Positions 16,392-25,871 of a stretch of DNA of 64,000 nucleotides are shown piece after piece (position 1 is the first letter of the stretch; every line of letters begins with the position of its first letter). This DNA is from Paenibacillus sp. FSL W8-0426 (GTDB lineage Bacteria > Bacillota > Bacilli > Paenibacillales > Paenibacillaceae): assembly GCF_037969725.1 (NCBI RefSeq), contig NZ_CP150203.1, positions 1,442,001 to 1,506,000 of the forward strand. Reading direction: 5' to 3'. Below the pieces are notes generated by a model. That model saw only the letters and a program-made list of their open reading frames with translations. It was not told the origin of the DNA and made no database searches. The translations under genes and the position numbers were made by a program.

Positions 16392-18110
16392 TCAGAACAT
16401 GAAATATCGCTGTGCCATGGGCAGTTCTTCCGCCGGTTCGCATGTCAGCAGCACCCCGTCGGCCCGTACCTCATAGGTTTCGGGGTCCACTTCGATGACC
16501 GGGGTCACATCGTTGTGGATCATGTCCTTTTTGCTGACCGAGCGGCAGCCTTTGACCGCTTCCACGCGTTTGTTTAATCCGAGGGCTTCTTTGATGCCGG
16601 CCTCTGCTGCTGCTTGGGAAACGAACGTGATCGAGCCTTTGGCCAGAGCGCCGCCGTAGGAACCGAACATCGGCCGCCCGAATACGGGCTGCGGTGTCGG
16701 GATGGAAGCGTTCGGGTCGCCCATTTGGGCAAAAGCGATCATGCCGCCCTTAATGACCATTTCCGGTTTGACTCCGAAATAGGCAGGGCTCCAAAGGGTG
16801 AGATCGGCCAGTTTTCCGGCTTCGACGGAACCGACAAGGTGGCTGATGCCGTGGGCAATGGCCGGGTTGATCGTATATTTGGCCACGTACCTTTTGATTC
16901 GGTCGTTGTCGGAAGGCGAGCCTGCGGATAATTCCAGCTTGCCGCGTTGTTTCTTCATTTTGTCGGCGGTTTGCCAGGTGCGAATAATGACTTCTCCGAC
17001 ACGTCCCATGGCTTGGGAGTCCGAACTGATGATGCTGAACACGCCGAGGTCATGCAGAATATCCTCTGCAGCGATCGTTTCCGGACGAATCCGCGAGTCC
17101 GCGAAAGCAACGTCTTCCGGAATCGACGGGTCCAGATGGTGGCAGACCATCAGCATGTCGAGGTGTTCCTCTACCGTATTGCGTGTGTAGGGACGTGTTG
17201 GATTGGTTGAAGAGGGGATGACATAAGACTCTCCCGCTGCCCGGATGATATCCGGTGCGTGCCCGCCGCCGGCGCCTTCTGTGTGGTAGGTATGAATGGT
17301 TCTGCCTTTGATGGCTGCCAGCGTGTTTTCCAGGAAACCGGTCTCGTTCAACGTATCCGTATGGATAGCGACTTGCACGTCGTGCTTGTCTGCGGCCGTA
17401 AGGCAGGCGTCGATGGCGCTTGGCGTCGTTCCCCAGTCCTCATGCAGCTTGAGCCCGATGGCCCCGGCTTCGATCTGTTCAACGAGCGGTGCGATGCTGG
17501 AGCTGTTTCCTTTGCCCAGAAAGCCGATATTCATCGGAAAAGCTTCTGCGGATTCGAGCATGCGATGAATATGCCATGCTCCAGGCGTGCACGTTGTCGC
17601 TTTTGTGCCGGTTGCCGGCCCCGTCCCGCCGCCGATCATCGTGGTTACTCCGGAAGAGAGGGCGGTTTGGATTTGCTGGGGGCAGATGAAATGGATATGG
17701 GTATCGATGCCTCCTGCCGTCACGATGAGGCCTTCTCCGGCAATGATTTCCGTGGAGGCCCCGATCATCAGGGACGGATGGACGGCGTCCATCGTATCCG
17801 GATTGCCGGATTTGCCGATGGCGCAAATCAGGCCGTCCCGAATGCCGATATCGGCCTTGACGATGCCCCAATGGTCGATAATGACGGCGTTGGTAATGAT
17901 GGTATCCGGCGTGCCGTCAGTGCGCAGTGCCGAGGCGGACTGCCCCATGCCGTCGCGGATCACTTTGCCGCCGCCGAATTTGCTCTCGTCGCCATAAACG
18001 GCGTAATCGTGTTCAATCTCGGCCCAAAGCTCCGTATCCGCCAGACGGATGGCATCCCCTGTTGTGGGGCCGAACATGGAGGCGTATTGTTCCCGGCTCA
18101 TTTTTTTCAA
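16392..18110 (-). CDS. ureC: Urease subunit alpha (catalytic)
   Basis: Nickel metallohydrolase subunit that converts urea to ammonia and carbamate. All active-site residues are present: His138 and His140 (DTHIHF), carbamylated Lys221 in GLKLHEDWG, His250 ([11 protein letters not shown]), His276, the flap Cys323-His324 in VCHHLD, and Asp364 in SSDSQAMGR. With a TTG start at 18110 the length is 572, the family standard. That TTG overlaps the ureB stop as TTGA and lies seven bases from GGAGGCG inside ureB; ATG at 18101 is the alternative. The ureB-ureC overlap implies translational coupling and fixed stoichiometry. Confidence 0.96.
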   Translation of the reverse strand: MKKMSREQYASMFGPTTGDAIRLADTELWAEIEHDYAVYGDESKFGGGKVIRDGMGQSASALRTDGTPDTIITNAVIIDHWGIVKADIGIRDGLICAIGKSGNPDTMDAVHPSLMIGASTEIIAGEGLIVTAGGIDTHIHFICPQQIQTALSSGVTTMIGGGTGPATGTKATTCTPGAWHIHRMLESAEAFPMNIGFLGKGNSSSIAPLVEQIEAGAIGLKLHEDWGTTPSAIDACLTAADKHDVQVAIHTDTLNETGFLENTLAAIKGRTIHTYHTEGAGGGHAPDIIRAAGESYVIPSSTNPTRPYTRNTVEEHLDMLMVCHHLDPSIPEDVAFADSRIRPETIAAEDILHDLGVFSIISSDSQAMGRVGEVIIRTWQTADKMKKQRGKLELSAGSPSDNDRIKRYVAKYTINPAIAHGISHLVGSVEAGKLADLTLWSPAYFGVKPEMVIKGGMIAFAQMGDPNASIPTPQPVFGRPMFGSYGGALAKGSITFVSQAAAEAGIKEALGLNKRVEAVKGCRSVSKKDMIHNDVTPVIEVDPETYEVRADGVLLTCEPAEELPMAQRYFMF

Positions 18111-18493
18111 GAGGGATCGCCTCCGTTGTTCGCAGGGTCGGCAAAGGTTTGCAGGAAAGCGTTGAGCTTCCCGGGATCGGGGGGACACGCCAAGGAGCCT
18201 TCGGTCAACCCGTTAAAACCGTGAATATGCCGTGTGCCGCCAAAGGTAGTGAGTTCGACGGGTTTTTCTTCTCCGGGTTCAAACCGGACCGCCGTACCCG
18301 CCGGAATGTGAAGCCGATGCCCGAAGGCTGTTGCGCGGTCGAAGTCCAGGGAGGCATTCACTTCATAGAAGTGTACATGCGAGCCCACTTGAACGGGCCG
18401 GTCGCCACGGTTCAATACGATAAGTTGGAGCGTCGGGCGGTCGGGATGACACACGATGTCGTCCTGTTTCAATCGGTATTCACCAGGAATCAT
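18107..18493 (-). CDS. ureB: Urease subunit beta
   Basis: Structural subunit of the (UreABC)3 urease. The 128 residues include [12 protein letters not shown], the repeated hallmark [39 protein letters not shown] and [17 protein letters not shown]. It starts 18 bases after ureA and its stop overlaps the ureC TTG. Slightly longer at the C-terminus than the shortest homologues (about 105-125). Confidence 0.96.
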   Translation of the reverse strand: MIPGEYRLKQDDIVCHPDRPTLQLIVLNRGDRPVQVGSHVHFYEVNASLDFDRATAFGHRLHIPAGTAVRFEPGEEKPVELTTFGGTRHIHGFNGLTEGSLACPPDPGKLNAFLQTFADPANNGGDPS

Positions 18494-18511
18494 GGCATTC
18501 TCCTGCCTTTC

Positions 18512-18814
18512 TCAACGTATGGGTTCATGCACGGTAACCAGCTTGGTTCCGTCGGGGAACGTGGCTTCGACCTGTACCTCGGGAACCATGTCGGGGACGC
18601 CTTCCATGCAATCCTCGCGAGTCAGGATCGTTCCGCCATACCGCATCAACTCGGCTACGCTCATCCCGTCCCGAGCGCGTTCCATCAGCTCGGAAGTGAG
18701 CAGTGCAATGGCTTCCGGCACGTTCAGCTTCAAGCCGCGGGTTTTGCGTTCACGGGCGAGGTTGGCAGCTACGGTTATCAGGAGTTTTTCTTTTTCCTGT
18801 TCTGTCCAGTGCAA
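18512..18814 (-). CDS. ureA: Urease subunit gamma
   Basis: Small structural urease subunit, exactly the usual 100 residues, with LTPxE-type N-terminus ([19 protein letters not shown]), [21 protein letters not shown] and the C-terminal [18 protein letters not shown]. The start codon is TTG with AAGGTCGGA upstream. It is the first gene of ureABCFGD. The promoter region is shared with urtA and contains two perfect GlnR/TnrA boxes, one placed over the likely -10 of this operon. Confidence 0.96.
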   Translation of the reverse strand: MHWTEQEKEKLLITVAANLARERKTRGLKLNVPEAIALLTSELMERARDGMSVAELMRYGGTILTREDCMEGVPDMVPEVQVEATFPDGTKLVTVHEPIR

Positions 18815-18865
18815 GGCAATCCGACCTTTCCCTTGATTATTTCTGATGTGAACGAAATGATATCG

Positions 18866-18882
18866 TGTTAAATATACTCACA
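18866..18882. promoter_or_regulatory. GlnR/TnrA box 1 (ureA-proximal)
   Basis: TGTTAAATATACTCACA fits TGTNA-N7-TNACA without mismatch. On the minus strand it begins 14 bases after TTGACA (18902-18897), so it overlaps the probable -10 region of the ureA promoter, a position suited to GlnR repression. Confidence 0.85.
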
Positions 18883-18896
18883 CAGGTGGTGTTTTT

Positions 18897-18902
18897 TGTC
18901 AA
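18897..18902 (-). promoter_or_regulatory. Putative -35 of the ureA promoter
   Basis: TTGACA on the minus strand. The matching -10 (AGTATA or TATATT) lies inside GlnR/TnrA box 1 at a spacing of 18-20 bases, so the exact -10 is uncertain. Confidence 0.5.
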
Positions 18903-18958
18903 TAACCTTCTGGAAATCTTAGAAATATGCATGAAACGGAACGGTTGAAATAAAATTA

Positions 18959-18975
18959 TGTTAGATTTATTGACA
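18959..18975. promoter_or_regulatory. GlnR/TnrA box 2 overlapping the urt -35
   Basis: TGTTAGATTTATTGACA is a perfect TGTNA-N7-TNACA match. Its last six bases are the -35 hexamer of the urtA promoter. It lies 93 bases centre-to-centre from box 1. Confidence 0.87.
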
Positions 18976-18998
18976 TACGAAGTCGGAGCAACCATAAT
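18970..18998 (+). promoter_or_regulatory. Promoter of the urtABCDE operon
   Basis: TTGACA (18970-18975) and CATAAT (18993-18998) are separated by exactly 17 bases, with a leader of about 65 bases to urtA. Confidence 0.8.
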
Positions 18999-19071
18999 TT
19001 GGAGCAACGAACATTTTAGAGCTGTGAGTCCGTAATGTTCGTCAATAGACCAAAAAAGGGAGTGCAGGCTA

Positions 19072-20322
19072 TTGAAAAAGAGTTCGTTCAAATGGTGGGG
19101 CATGTTGCTAGGGATGGTCATTGCTTTGACGGGATGTGTAGAAGGGGGAGAACCTCCGCAGTCGGCAGCGACCTCCGGAACAGGCGAAGCGGTATCCGCG
19201 GATGATACGATCAAAGTAGGCATTCTTCATTCTTTAAGCGGAACGATGGCGATCAGCGAGGTGTCGGTGAAGGATGCCGAGATGCTGGCCATCGAAGAAA
19301 TCAATGCGGCAGGCGGCGTGCTTGGAAAGCAGATCGAGCCGGTCGTGGAAGATGGCGCTTCGGATTGGCCGACGTTTGCGGAGAAAGCCGGAAAGCTGCT
19401 GCAGCAGGATAAGGTGGCTGCCGTGTTCGGAGGGTGGACTTCCGCCAGTCGCAAGGCTATGCTTCCGGTATTTGAACAGAACAACGGCTTGCTGTTTTAT
19501 CCCGTGCAATACGAAGGTTTGGAATCTTCCCCTAACATCTTTTATACGGGGGCCACAACCAATCAGCAGATCGTTCCTTCGGTTACGTGGTTGCTTGAGA
19601 ACCGGGGCAAGAAGTTTTATCTGTTAGGCTCGGATTACGTATTCCCGAAAACGGCCAATCAAATCATTAAAGCCCAGCTTGAAGCCGAAGGCGGTGAAGT
19701 AGTGGGTGAGGAGTACACGCCGCTGGGGCACACCGACTACAGCACCATCATTAGCAAAATCAAAGCGGCACAACCTGACATTGTATATAACACGCTGAAT
19801 GGCGATAGCAATGTGGCGTTCTTCAAACAATGGAAAGATGCCGGAATGACGGCCGACAAGATGACAACGTTGTCCGTGAGCGTGGCTGAAGAGGAAATTC
19901 GCGGCATCGGCGCGGATGTGCTGAAAGGTCACTTGGCGTCATGGAACTATTATCAAACGACCGATACGCCGGAAAATGCAGCGTTTGTGCAGAAATACAA
20001 AGAGAAGTACGGACAGGACCGGGTCACCGCCGATCCGATCGAAGCGGGTTACGTTGCCGTTTATTTGTGGAAAGCCGCCGTTGAAAAAGCCGGAAGTACG
20101 GATGTGGAGAAAGTCAGAGAAGCTGCCAAAGGGCTGGAATTCGATGCACCGGAAGGGAAAGTGACAGTGGATGGCGAGAATCAGCATATTTACAAAACAG
20201 TGCGCATCGGAGAAGTGCAGGAAGATGGACAGTTCAAGGAACTGTGGAATTCGGGCGATCCTGTCAAACCGGATCCTTACCTGAAAACGTATGAATGGGG
20301 AGCTTCGCTCAGCAGCCAATAA
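19072..20322 (+). CDS. urtA: Urea ABC transporter substrate-binding lipoprotein
   Basis: Extracellular, membrane-anchored urea receptor of the branched-chain-amino-acid-type (HAAT) transporter. The 416 residues start with a lipoprotein signal peptide ending in the lipobox LTGC (Cys22). The periplasmic-binding fold begins [33 protein letters not shown], a UrtA hallmark. The start is TTG behind GGGAGTG. First gene of urtABCDE, divergent from ureA, so uptake and hydrolysis are coupled. A stable hairpin in the gap to urtB may favour higher amounts of this subunit. Confidence 0.95.
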   Translation: MKKSSFKWWGMLLGMVIALTGCVEGGEPPQSAATSGTGEAVSADDTIKVGILHSLSGTMAISEVSVKDAEMLAIEEINAAGGVLGKQIEPVVEDGASDWPTFAEKAGKLLQQDKVAAVFGGWTSASRKAMLPVFEQNNGLLFYPVQYEGLESSPNIFYTGATTNQQIVPSVTWLLENRGKKFYLLGSDYVFPKTANQIIKAQLEAEGGEVVGEEYTPLGHTDYSTIISKIKAAQPDIVYNTLNGDSNVAFFKQWKDAGMTADKMTTLSVSVAEEEIRGIGADVLKGHLASWNYYQTTDTPENAAFVQKYKEKYGQDRVTADPIEAGYVAVYLWKAAVEKAGSTDVEKVREAAKGLEFDAPEGKVTVDGENQHIYKTVRIGEVQEDGQFKELWNSGDPVKPDPYLKTYEWGASLSSQ

Positions 20323-20356
20323 CATTAAAGTAACTGATTATTGCCTTCTTTAGTGT

Positions 20357-20386
20357 GGATGAGGGTGATGAATACACCCTTATTCC
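20357..20386 (+). other. Stem-loop in the urtA-urtB gap
   Basis: GGATGAGGGTG pairs with CACCCTTATTCC (some G-U), with loop ATGAATA. It has no T-run; it may protect the urtA mRNA end or attenuate the distal genes. Confidence 0.5.
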
Positions 20387-20469
20387 GCATCGAATTAAAG
20401 CGGTGTCGCGTTATTCAAGAGCGGTTCACAGCCATTATGGAAAGCCTTATCGCATGGGGAGTGAGAAGT

Positions 20470-21375
20470 ATGGATATGTTTATTTTGCAACTGTTCAACG
20501 GCCTGAGCGTGAGTTCGATCCTGCTGTTGATTGCGCTCGGGCTGGCGGTTACATTCGGGCTCATGAACGTCATTAACATGGCGCATGGCGAATTGATCAT
20601 GATTGGTGCCTACGCCACGTACGTGACGCAAAATTTGTTTGTGTCCTATGCCCCTGCAGGGTGGTTCGAGGCGTACTTTATCGTGGCACTGCCTTTGGCG
20701 TTCGGCGCTGCCGCCTTCGTCGGCTGGCTGCTTGAAGCGGTGCTGATTCGCCACTTGTACGGGCGGCCTCTGGATAGTTTGCTGGCGACCTGGGGCGTGG
20801 GCATGATGCTGCAGCAGCTTGCCCGAACGATTTTTGGAGCGCCTAATGTCGGGGTGTCAAGCCCATCCTGGCTGAATGGCGGGTGGGTTGTCTCGGAAGG
20901 TATCGTATTTCCGTACAAACGGCTGTTTATCATTGCGTTGGTGATCGTTGTGTTGCTCTGTATGTATCTTTATATTTACCACACTTCGTCGGGGCGGCGC
21001 ATGAGAGCGGTGATGCAAAATCGAAGCATGGCGGGCTGCCTGGGCATATCGACCAGACGCGTGGATGGATTGACGTTCGCCATAGGCTCTGGAATTGCGG
21101 GCGTTGCAGGCTGCGCATTGACGCTGATCGGTCCGATCGGACCTTCGCTGGGCACCTATTACATCGTCGATGCTTTTATGGTCGTCGTGTTGGGCGGCGT
21201 GGGCAAATTGGTCGGCACCGTACTCGGCGCGCTGGGGATCGGGGTGTTCAATACGCTGTTCGAGACGTATACTTCGGCTTCGATCGGCAAAGTGCTTGTC
21301 TTTGCATGTATTGTTGCTTTCCTTCAATGGAAACCACGCGGCTTTGTTGCAGTGAGAACCCGGAGCTTGGATTGA
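20470..21375 (+). CDS. urtB: Urea ABC transporter permease UrtB
   Basis: LivH-type membrane subunit of the urea transporter. About 301 residues with eight or more hydrophobic helices; the signature [29 protein letters not shown] lies near the N-terminus and [21 protein letters not shown] near the end. ATG at 20470 follows GGGGAGTGAG; the frame opens upstream at 20341 but that extension is not family-like. It lacks the long N-terminal domain of cyanobacterial UrtB, as is usual in Bacillota. Confidence 0.94.
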   Translation: MDMFILQLFNGLSVSSILLLIALGLAVTFGLMNVINMAHGELIMIGAYATYVTQNLFVSYAPAGWFEAYFIVALPLAFGAAAFVGWLLEAVLIRHLYGRPLDSLLATWGVGMMLQQLARTIFGAPNVGVSSPSWLNGGWVVSEGIVFPYKRLFIIALVIVVLLCMYLYIYHTSSGRRMRAVMQNRSMAGCLGISTRRVDGLTFAIGSGIAGVAGCALTLIGPIGPSLGTYYIVDAFMVVVLGGVGKLVGTVLGALGIGVFNTLFETYTSASIGKVLVFACIVAFLQWKPRGFVAVRTRSLD

Positions 21376-21395
21376 TGCGAAAAGGGGGTTAACTT

Positions 21396-22487
21396 ATGCA
21401 GGTACTTCTCAAGTCAGGCAACGCGAAAATGAAGATCGTCTGGGCGGTCGCATTGCTCCTGATGTGTCTTGCACCGCTCATTTCAACCGAATTTCGGCTT
21501 AGCCTGCTGGCTAAGTTTCTTGCGCTCGCCATTTTGGCCATAGGGCTTGACCTGATCTGGGGATATGGCGGAGTGTTAAGTCTGGGGCATGGGGTGTTTT
21601 TCGGGCTTGGCGGATACGCGATGGCCATGCACCTTAAACTTCAGGCGAGCGGCACGTCGCTGCCTGACTTCATGGGGTGGAGCGGGCTGCGCGAGCTGCC
21701 TTGGTTTTGGGAACCGTTCCGGTCATTTCCGGCGGCGGTTGCGCTAGGGATTTTGCTCCCGGCCTTGCTTGCCTTTGTGCTCGGCTGGTTCACGTTTCGC
21801 AACCGGATTTCGGGTGTCTATTTTACGATTCTTACTCAAGCGCTGGTATTGATCACGGTTACTCTTTTTGTGGGCAAACAGGAGTGGACGGGAGGCACGA
21901 ACGGCATTACCGGATTTTACTCGATCTTTGGGTTTGCGCTGCACTCGCCAGGAACGACGATCGTGTTGTATTATGTCACGCTTGCGGTGCTGGTGCTGGC
22001 CTACGTGCTTTGCAGGCGCGTGGTCAACAGCCGTTTTGGCCAAGTGCTGGAGGCGGCGAGGGACGGAGAGAACCGGGTGCGTTTTTTGGGATACGATCCC
22101 GCGGGTTACAAGACATTATCCTTTGTGTTGTCAGGGGCACTGGCAGGCATCGCCGGAATGCTGTTTGTGCTTCAGGTAGGCATTATCTCGCCTTCCATGA
22201 TGGGCATTGTTCCTTCCATTGAAATGGTGCTATGGGTAGCTCTTGGCGGACGGGGGACGCTGATCGGAGCCGTTATCGGGGCAGTGGTGCTGAATGCGGC
22301 CAAAACCGGGATCAGCGAGGCTTATCCGGAAGGTTGGTTATTTGTTCTCGGTGGATTATTCGTCACTGTTGTTCTGTTCATGCCGAATGGGTTGGTGGGC
22401 GTATATCGCCGCCTGGCCCGAATGATGAAGCGGAGAGGAGAGGTTGCTCATGTCCCTGTCAGTCAGGAAAAGCCGGAAGTCTATTGA
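21396..22487 (+). CDS. urtC: Urea ABC transporter permease UrtC
   Basis: LivM-type partner of UrtB, 363 residues, about ten hydrophobic helices. Diagnostic parts are LDLIWGYGGVLSLGHGVFFGLGGYAMAMH, KQEWTGGTNGITGF and EMVLWVALGGRGTLIGAVIGA. ATG at 21396 follows AAAAGGGGG and is 20 bases after urtB. Its 3' end overlaps urtD by 38 bases. Confidence 0.94.
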   Translation: MQVLLKSGNAKMKIVWAVALLLMCLAPLISTEFRLSLLAKFLALAILAIGLDLIWGYGGVLSLGHGVFFGLGGYAMAMHLKLQASGTSLPDFMGWSGLRELPWFWEPFRSFPAAVALGILLPALLAFVLGWFTFRNRISGVYFTILTQALVLITVTLFVGKQEWTGGTNGITGFYSIFGFALHSPGTTIVLYYVTLAVLVLAYVLCRRVVNSRFGQVLEAARDGENRVRFLGYDPAGYKTLSFVLSGALAGIAGMLFVLQVGIISPSMMGIVPSIEMVLWVALGGRGTLIGAVIGAVVLNAAKTGISEAYPEGWLFVLGGLFVTVVLFMPNGLVGVYRRLARMMKRRGEVAHVPVSQEKPEVY

Positions 22488-23259
22488 ACCGGCAGCCGTG
22501 CTGGAAGCCAAAGATGTCACCGTTGCGTTTGGAGGTTTCGTGGCGGTTAACGGCATGAATTTGAAGCTGCATGAGCAGGATTTGCATTTCTTGATCGGAC
22601 CGAACGGGGCGGGCAAAACGACGATGCTTGATGTCATCTGCGGCAAAACCAAGCCGGTTTCCGGAGGTGTCACCATGCATGACGGTACGGAATTGACGCG
22701 GTTGAAAGAACATCAGATCGTCCGCAAAGGCGTCGGACGCAAATTCCAAGCACCGTCCGTTTTCGCGGGGTTGACGGTTCAGGAAAATCTGGCGCTGGCG
22801 GCTGAAGTGCGTCGTTCACCGTTACAGGCTTTGGGGATTCGGCGCCATGGGAAGATGAAACCGGCGATGGAACGAGTCATCTTGCAGGTAGGGCTGCAGG
22901 ATCGTGTCCATGCCCGTGCCGGAGCGCTGTCCCACGGAGAAAAGCAATGGCTGGAAATTGGCATGTTATTGCTGCAGGAGCCTCGGGTGTTGTTGTTGGA
23001 TGAGCCTGTTGCCGGCATGACGGATGAAGAAACGGATAAAACGGGTCAACTTCTGAGGGGGATTGCACGCGAGCGTTCAGTGGTCGTGGTCGAGCATGAC
23101 ATGGAGTTTGTGCGGAATTATGCGGCGAAGGTGACGGTCATGCATGAAGGCAAGCTGCTCAAGGAAGGCACGATGGAAGAGGTGCAGGCAGACCCGATCG
23201 TGGCTGAAGTCTACCTGGGCAAAAGGAGGGATGAGCATGCTGTCTCTGCAACGCATTGA
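22450..23259 (+). CDS. urtD: Urea ABC transporter ATPase UrtD
   Basis: LivG-type cytoplasmic ATPase. Walker A GPNGAGKTT (residues about 54-62), ABC signature LSHGEKQWLEIGM, Walker B VLLLDEPVAGM and the H-loop VVVEHDMEFVR are all intact. The signature SHGEKQ rather than SGGQ is typical of UrtD. ATG at 22450 has GGAG nine bases upstream; the TTG at 22444 is too close to that site. About 269 residues. Overlaps urtC upstream and urtE downstream. Confidence 0.94.
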   Translation: MSLSVRKSRKSIEPAAVLEAKDVTVAFGGFVAVNGMNLKLHEQDLHFLIGPNGAGKTTMLDVICGKTKPVSGGVTMHDGTELTRLKEHQIVRKGVGRKFQAPSVFAGLTVQENLALAAEVRRSPLQALGIRRHGKMKPAMERVILQVGLQDRVHARAGALSHGEKQWLEIGMLLLQEPRVLLLDEPVAGMTDEETDKTGQLLRGIARERSVVVVEHDMEFVRNYAAKVTVMHEGKLLKEGTMEEVQADPIVAEVYLGKRRDEHAVSATH

Positions 23260-23932
23260 ATCCGGCTATGGCGAGTCGAATGTATTGCGAGGGGTGAATC
23301 TTGAGGTTCGACCCGGACAGGTCGTGTGTCTCATGGGGCGGAACGGGGTGGGCAAAACCACGCTGATGAAAACGTTGATGGGCTTGCTCAAAACGCGGAA
23401 GGGCAATATCCTTTGGCAAGGGAGGGACGTGACCTCTTTGGATTCTGCGAAAAGGGCGAAGGCTGGCATCGGCTATGTGCCTCAGGGGCGCGACATTTTT
23501 CCGCAATTGACCGTTAGGGAGAATCTGCTGCTGGGGCTTGAATCGGCCCCTGGCAGAAGGAAGGAGTTCCCGGAAGATGTACTGGCCATGTTTCCTGTGC
23601 TGGAAACGATGTATGGCCGCCAGGGCGGCGACCTGAGTGGAGGCCAGCAGCAGCAATTGGCATTCGCCAGAGCGTTGGCATCCAGGCCGGGCTTGCTGCT
23701 GTTGGATGAACCGACCGAAGGCATTCAGCCTTCCATTGTGGAAGATATCCGCCAGGCTATACTGGGGATCAGGGAGAAAGGTGACATATCCGTGTTGTTG
23801 GTCGAACAGAGCATCGACTTTGTCCGAGGCGCCGCGGATTATATTTACGTCATGGACAAAGGCATGATTGCGCTGCAGGGTTCTCCGAACGAGCTGGATA
23901 TGTCCCAATTCGAGCACCATCTGTCGGTATAG
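23237..23932 (+). CDS. urtE: Urea ABC transporter ATPase UrtE
   Basis: LivF-type second ATPase, about 231 residues. Walker A GRNGVGKTT, VPQGRDIFPQLTVRENLL (UrtE hallmark), signature LSGGQQQQLAFARAL, Walker B LLLLDEPTEGIQPS and H-loop VLLVEQSIDFV are intact. ATG at 23237 is six bases after GGAGGG; the ATG at 23231 directly follows it and is less likely. The gene overlaps urtD by 23 bases. It closes the urt operon; no good terminator follows before the convergent PAS gene at 23958. Confidence 0.94.
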   Translation: MLSLQRIESGYGESNVLRGVNLEVRPGQVVCLMGRNGVGKTTLMKTLMGLLKTRKGNILWQGRDVTSLDSAKRAKAGIGYVPQGRDIFPQLTVRENLLLGLESAPGRRKEFPEDVLAMFPVLETMYGRQGGDLSGGQQQQLAFARALASRPGLLLLDEPTEGIQPSIVEDIRQAILGIREKGDISVLLVEQSIDFVRGAADYIYVMDKGMIALQGSPNELDMSQFEHHLSV

Positions 23933-23957
23933 GCTGAGGGTTGGGGAATCCCGGGTG

Positions 23958-24614
23958 TCAGGAGAGTCTGTTGAGTCTGTTCATGTACTCCGGATATAGC
24001 CGCCGGATGCAGTCGGGGCAAATGTCGTGGGTGAATTCGGCGTGGGTGTGCTTCTCCAAATAACTCTCAATGGAGTTCCAATGGTCCTGATCATCCTTGA
24101 TTTGCTTGCAAACGGCACAGATGGGCAACATCCCCCGCAGTGTACGTACTTCCGCCAAGGCTTGCTTCAATTGCAATTCCGTCTGTTTATGTTCAGTGAT
24201 GTCTGTGTGTGCGATCAGGGAGAGATCGAGGCAGCGTGAAACAGATGTCTGAATGAGAGGGGTGAGTTCCATGCGAAACCACCTCTTCTTTGCGTCCCGA
24301 TGTACGGGGATCTCGTAAGCGATGCTGCTTTCCGCAGGTTGGCGAATGTGCTGCAAATGCCGAATGATGGCCGTTATGCGTATCGATTCTTCCTGAGGGA
24401 CCGAAGACCTTAACCATTGAAGGTAGTGCGGGAGCTTCTCGGGATGCATCCGGTTGGTGGATGAATGCGGCTTGGGTCCGTTTCGGCGTTGTCCGAGGTC
24501 TTGAAGCCACGCTTCGTTGCAGCTTCGGATGTTCCAATGTTGGTCCACGATGACAAGCTGATGGCGCATGGACTGGAAAGACAATCTTTCCAGTTCGGTG
24601 ACGGTAAAACTCAT
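23958..24614 (-). CDS. PAS-like protein with C-terminal two-CxxC motif
   Basis: About 218 residues, function unknown. Residues 15-150 look like a PAS sensor domain: LVIVDQHWNIRSCNEAWLQDLG at the start and the PAC-like end RWFRMELTPLI, LIAHTDITEHKQTE. It continues through a coiled-coil-like linker into LRGMLPICAVCKQIKDD, WNSIESYLEKHT, then DICPDCIRRLYPEY. That CxxC/CPxC module is often seen at the end of PAS signalling proteins and may bind zinc, but there is no kinase or cyclase domain. ATG at 24614 follows AAGGAGGAT; the longer open frame is not used. Sits between urt and the second ureF. Confidence 0.75.
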   Translation of the reverse strand: MSFTVTELERLSFQSMRHQLVIVDQHWNIRSCNEAWLQDLGQRRNGPKPHSSTNRMHPEKLPHYLQWLRSSVPQEESIRITAIIRHLQHIRQPAESSIAYEIPVHRDAKKRWFRMELTPLIQTSVSRCLDLSLIAHTDITEHKQTELQLKQALAEVRTLRGMLPICAVCKQIKDDQDHWNSIESYLEKHTHAEFTHDICPDCIRRLYPEYMNRLNRLS

Positions 24615-24676
24615 GGGATAAGATCCTCCTTGTAATATAGGATAATGGCATTGATTGGAGAAAAAGGTCGAAAAGG

Positions 24677-24880
24677 TCAGCGCAGCTCGTCCGGAATTTG
24701 CAAAATGTCTGCGACCTGATGGCGGAATCGGGTTGCTTTTCGCGTTCCGTGAATGAGATTGGACAGGCGGTATGGCGGGATACCGTGTATTTCGCAAAAT
24801 GTTTTCTGATCCATTTGCAGTTCGGTCAGCCTTCGTTTAATTGCCCAACCAAACGGCGTCACCGGTTTCTTTTTGTTCAA
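24677..24880 (-). CDS. Small helix-turn-helix protein
   Basis: A 67-residue protein that is essentially one HTH: TPFGWAIKRRLTELQMDQKT, then FCEIHGIPPYRLSNLIHGTR and ATRFRHQVADILQIP. It resembles short XRE-type proteins. The start is TTG with AAGGTG seven bases upstream. It lies 62 bases before the PAS-protein start on the same strand, so the two could be one transcript. No targets can be named. Confidence 0.75.
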   Translation of the reverse strand: MNKKKPVTPFGWAIKRRLTELQMDQKTFCEIHGIPPYRLSNLIHGTRKATRFRHQVADILQIPDELR

Positions 24881-25070
24881 AAGGGTTCACCTTCAGTTCA
24901 ACATAGTTTTCAGCAGGCTTGTTGTGTTGTAGAATGGATGTAAATGCGAGCTGTATGGATAATTATATACGTATTTGCGTCATGTAACAATTAAAAAAGA
25001 CGTAAAAAAGTTCTATTTTTAGTGTTTTATGACGAACTTGCGTATTTTTTAGTCTTTATGCAAGAAAGGT

Positions 25071-25105
25071 AAAAGCACGCCGGCTGGGGACGGCGTGCTT
25101 TTTTT
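25071..25105. terminator. Bidirectional terminator downstream of ureF2
   Basis: AAAAGCACGCCG and CGGCGTGCTTTTTTT form a strong GC-rich stem with A- and T-runs at both ends. It serves the minus-strand ureF paralog ending at 25144. Confidence 0.85.
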
Positions 25106-25143
25106 GGCATGTGGATGAAGTTGGAGGAGAAAAGAAGGCGAGT

Positions 25144-25848
25144 TTATGCCCTGAAAGCGTGGAGGCCTGCTCCAAGCATGTGGAAGCTGGGGAAAAGCGA
25201 TTTGATGGACGTCGGGACGGAAGGGGAAAGTCCATCGGTAGAGGAAGCGCTGACCAGTGCCCATTCCTGGTCAAGGTCTGCGGCCAGGCGTGCAGACAGT
25301 TGTTGGCTTGCATCGCCGTCCAGGGCAAGAGTTCTGGCGGCTTCGGTTATGCACGCGCTCATGGCTGAGTGGAGATAACCTTGTACAGCGTCCTCGACGG
25401 GAATGCCGAGGTGGTGATTGACCCATGCGTGGACTGTCGAGAGGCAGCCGACGGATTCGTATTTGGCTAAAGTGTCTTCAAGCGGAGAAAAATCAATCCA
25501 TGGATGGAGGGCGTGTGCGAGTTTGATCAGCCTTTTGCCCATGGAGCTCGCTTGCTCTCGTTGGTTGGCAGGGGTGCGCTGTACATGTACGAGTTTGTCG
25601 ATTAGTGCCAGCCGCCAGGTGTCGTTTTGGTCGGCGGCACTATAGATGCCTTTGATGGCCATCCCTTCAAGGCGGGTGATGCTGGGATGCATCTGACAAC
25701 GCATGAACGATTCGAGATCAGCAGCATTGCGAATGTTCCCATCCTGGATGTGCGTATCCATGCCGAAGAAATGGGTGAAGCCTCCGACCTGGATAGAGGA
25801 ATCAAGCAGTTTGACATAATCGAGCAGCTTATTTCCTCGGTTCACCAT
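25144..25848 (-). CDS. Orphan second UreF-like urease accessory protein
   Basis: UreF paralog, 234 residues, co-linear with UreF at 15625-16320: LLDSSIQVGGFTHFFGMDTH matches [43 protein letters not shown] matches [23 protein letters not shown], and TVHAWVNHHLGI matches [12 protein letters not shown]. The conserved LPxGGFSHS has become IQVGGFTHF and the tail ends GAGLHAFRA instead of ARLFMS. AGGAGGCG precedes the ATG. No other ure gene is beside it, but its promoter has the same TTGACA-plus-GlnR-like-box design as ureA. It may be an alternative or modulatory accessory factor; it is not visibly broken. Confidence 0.85.
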   Translation of the reverse strand: MVNRGNKLLDYVKLLDSSIQVGGFTHFFGMDTHIQDGNIRNAADLESFMRCQMHPSITRLEGMAIKGIYSAADQNDTWRLALIDKLVHVQRTPANQREQASSMGKRLIKLAHALHPWIDFSPLEDTLAKYESVGCLSTVHAWVNHHLGIPVEDAVQGYLHSAMSACITEAARTLALDGDASQQLSARLAADLDQEWALVSASSTDGLSPSVPTSIKSLFPSFHMLGAGLHAFRA

Positions 25849-25871
25849 TTTCGCCTCCTATGTTCATTTTG

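Noticed and set aside
17259..18224. A 321-codon plus-strand frame opposite ureC
   Set aside because: Antisense to ureC with all its active-site residues; composition of a shadow frame.
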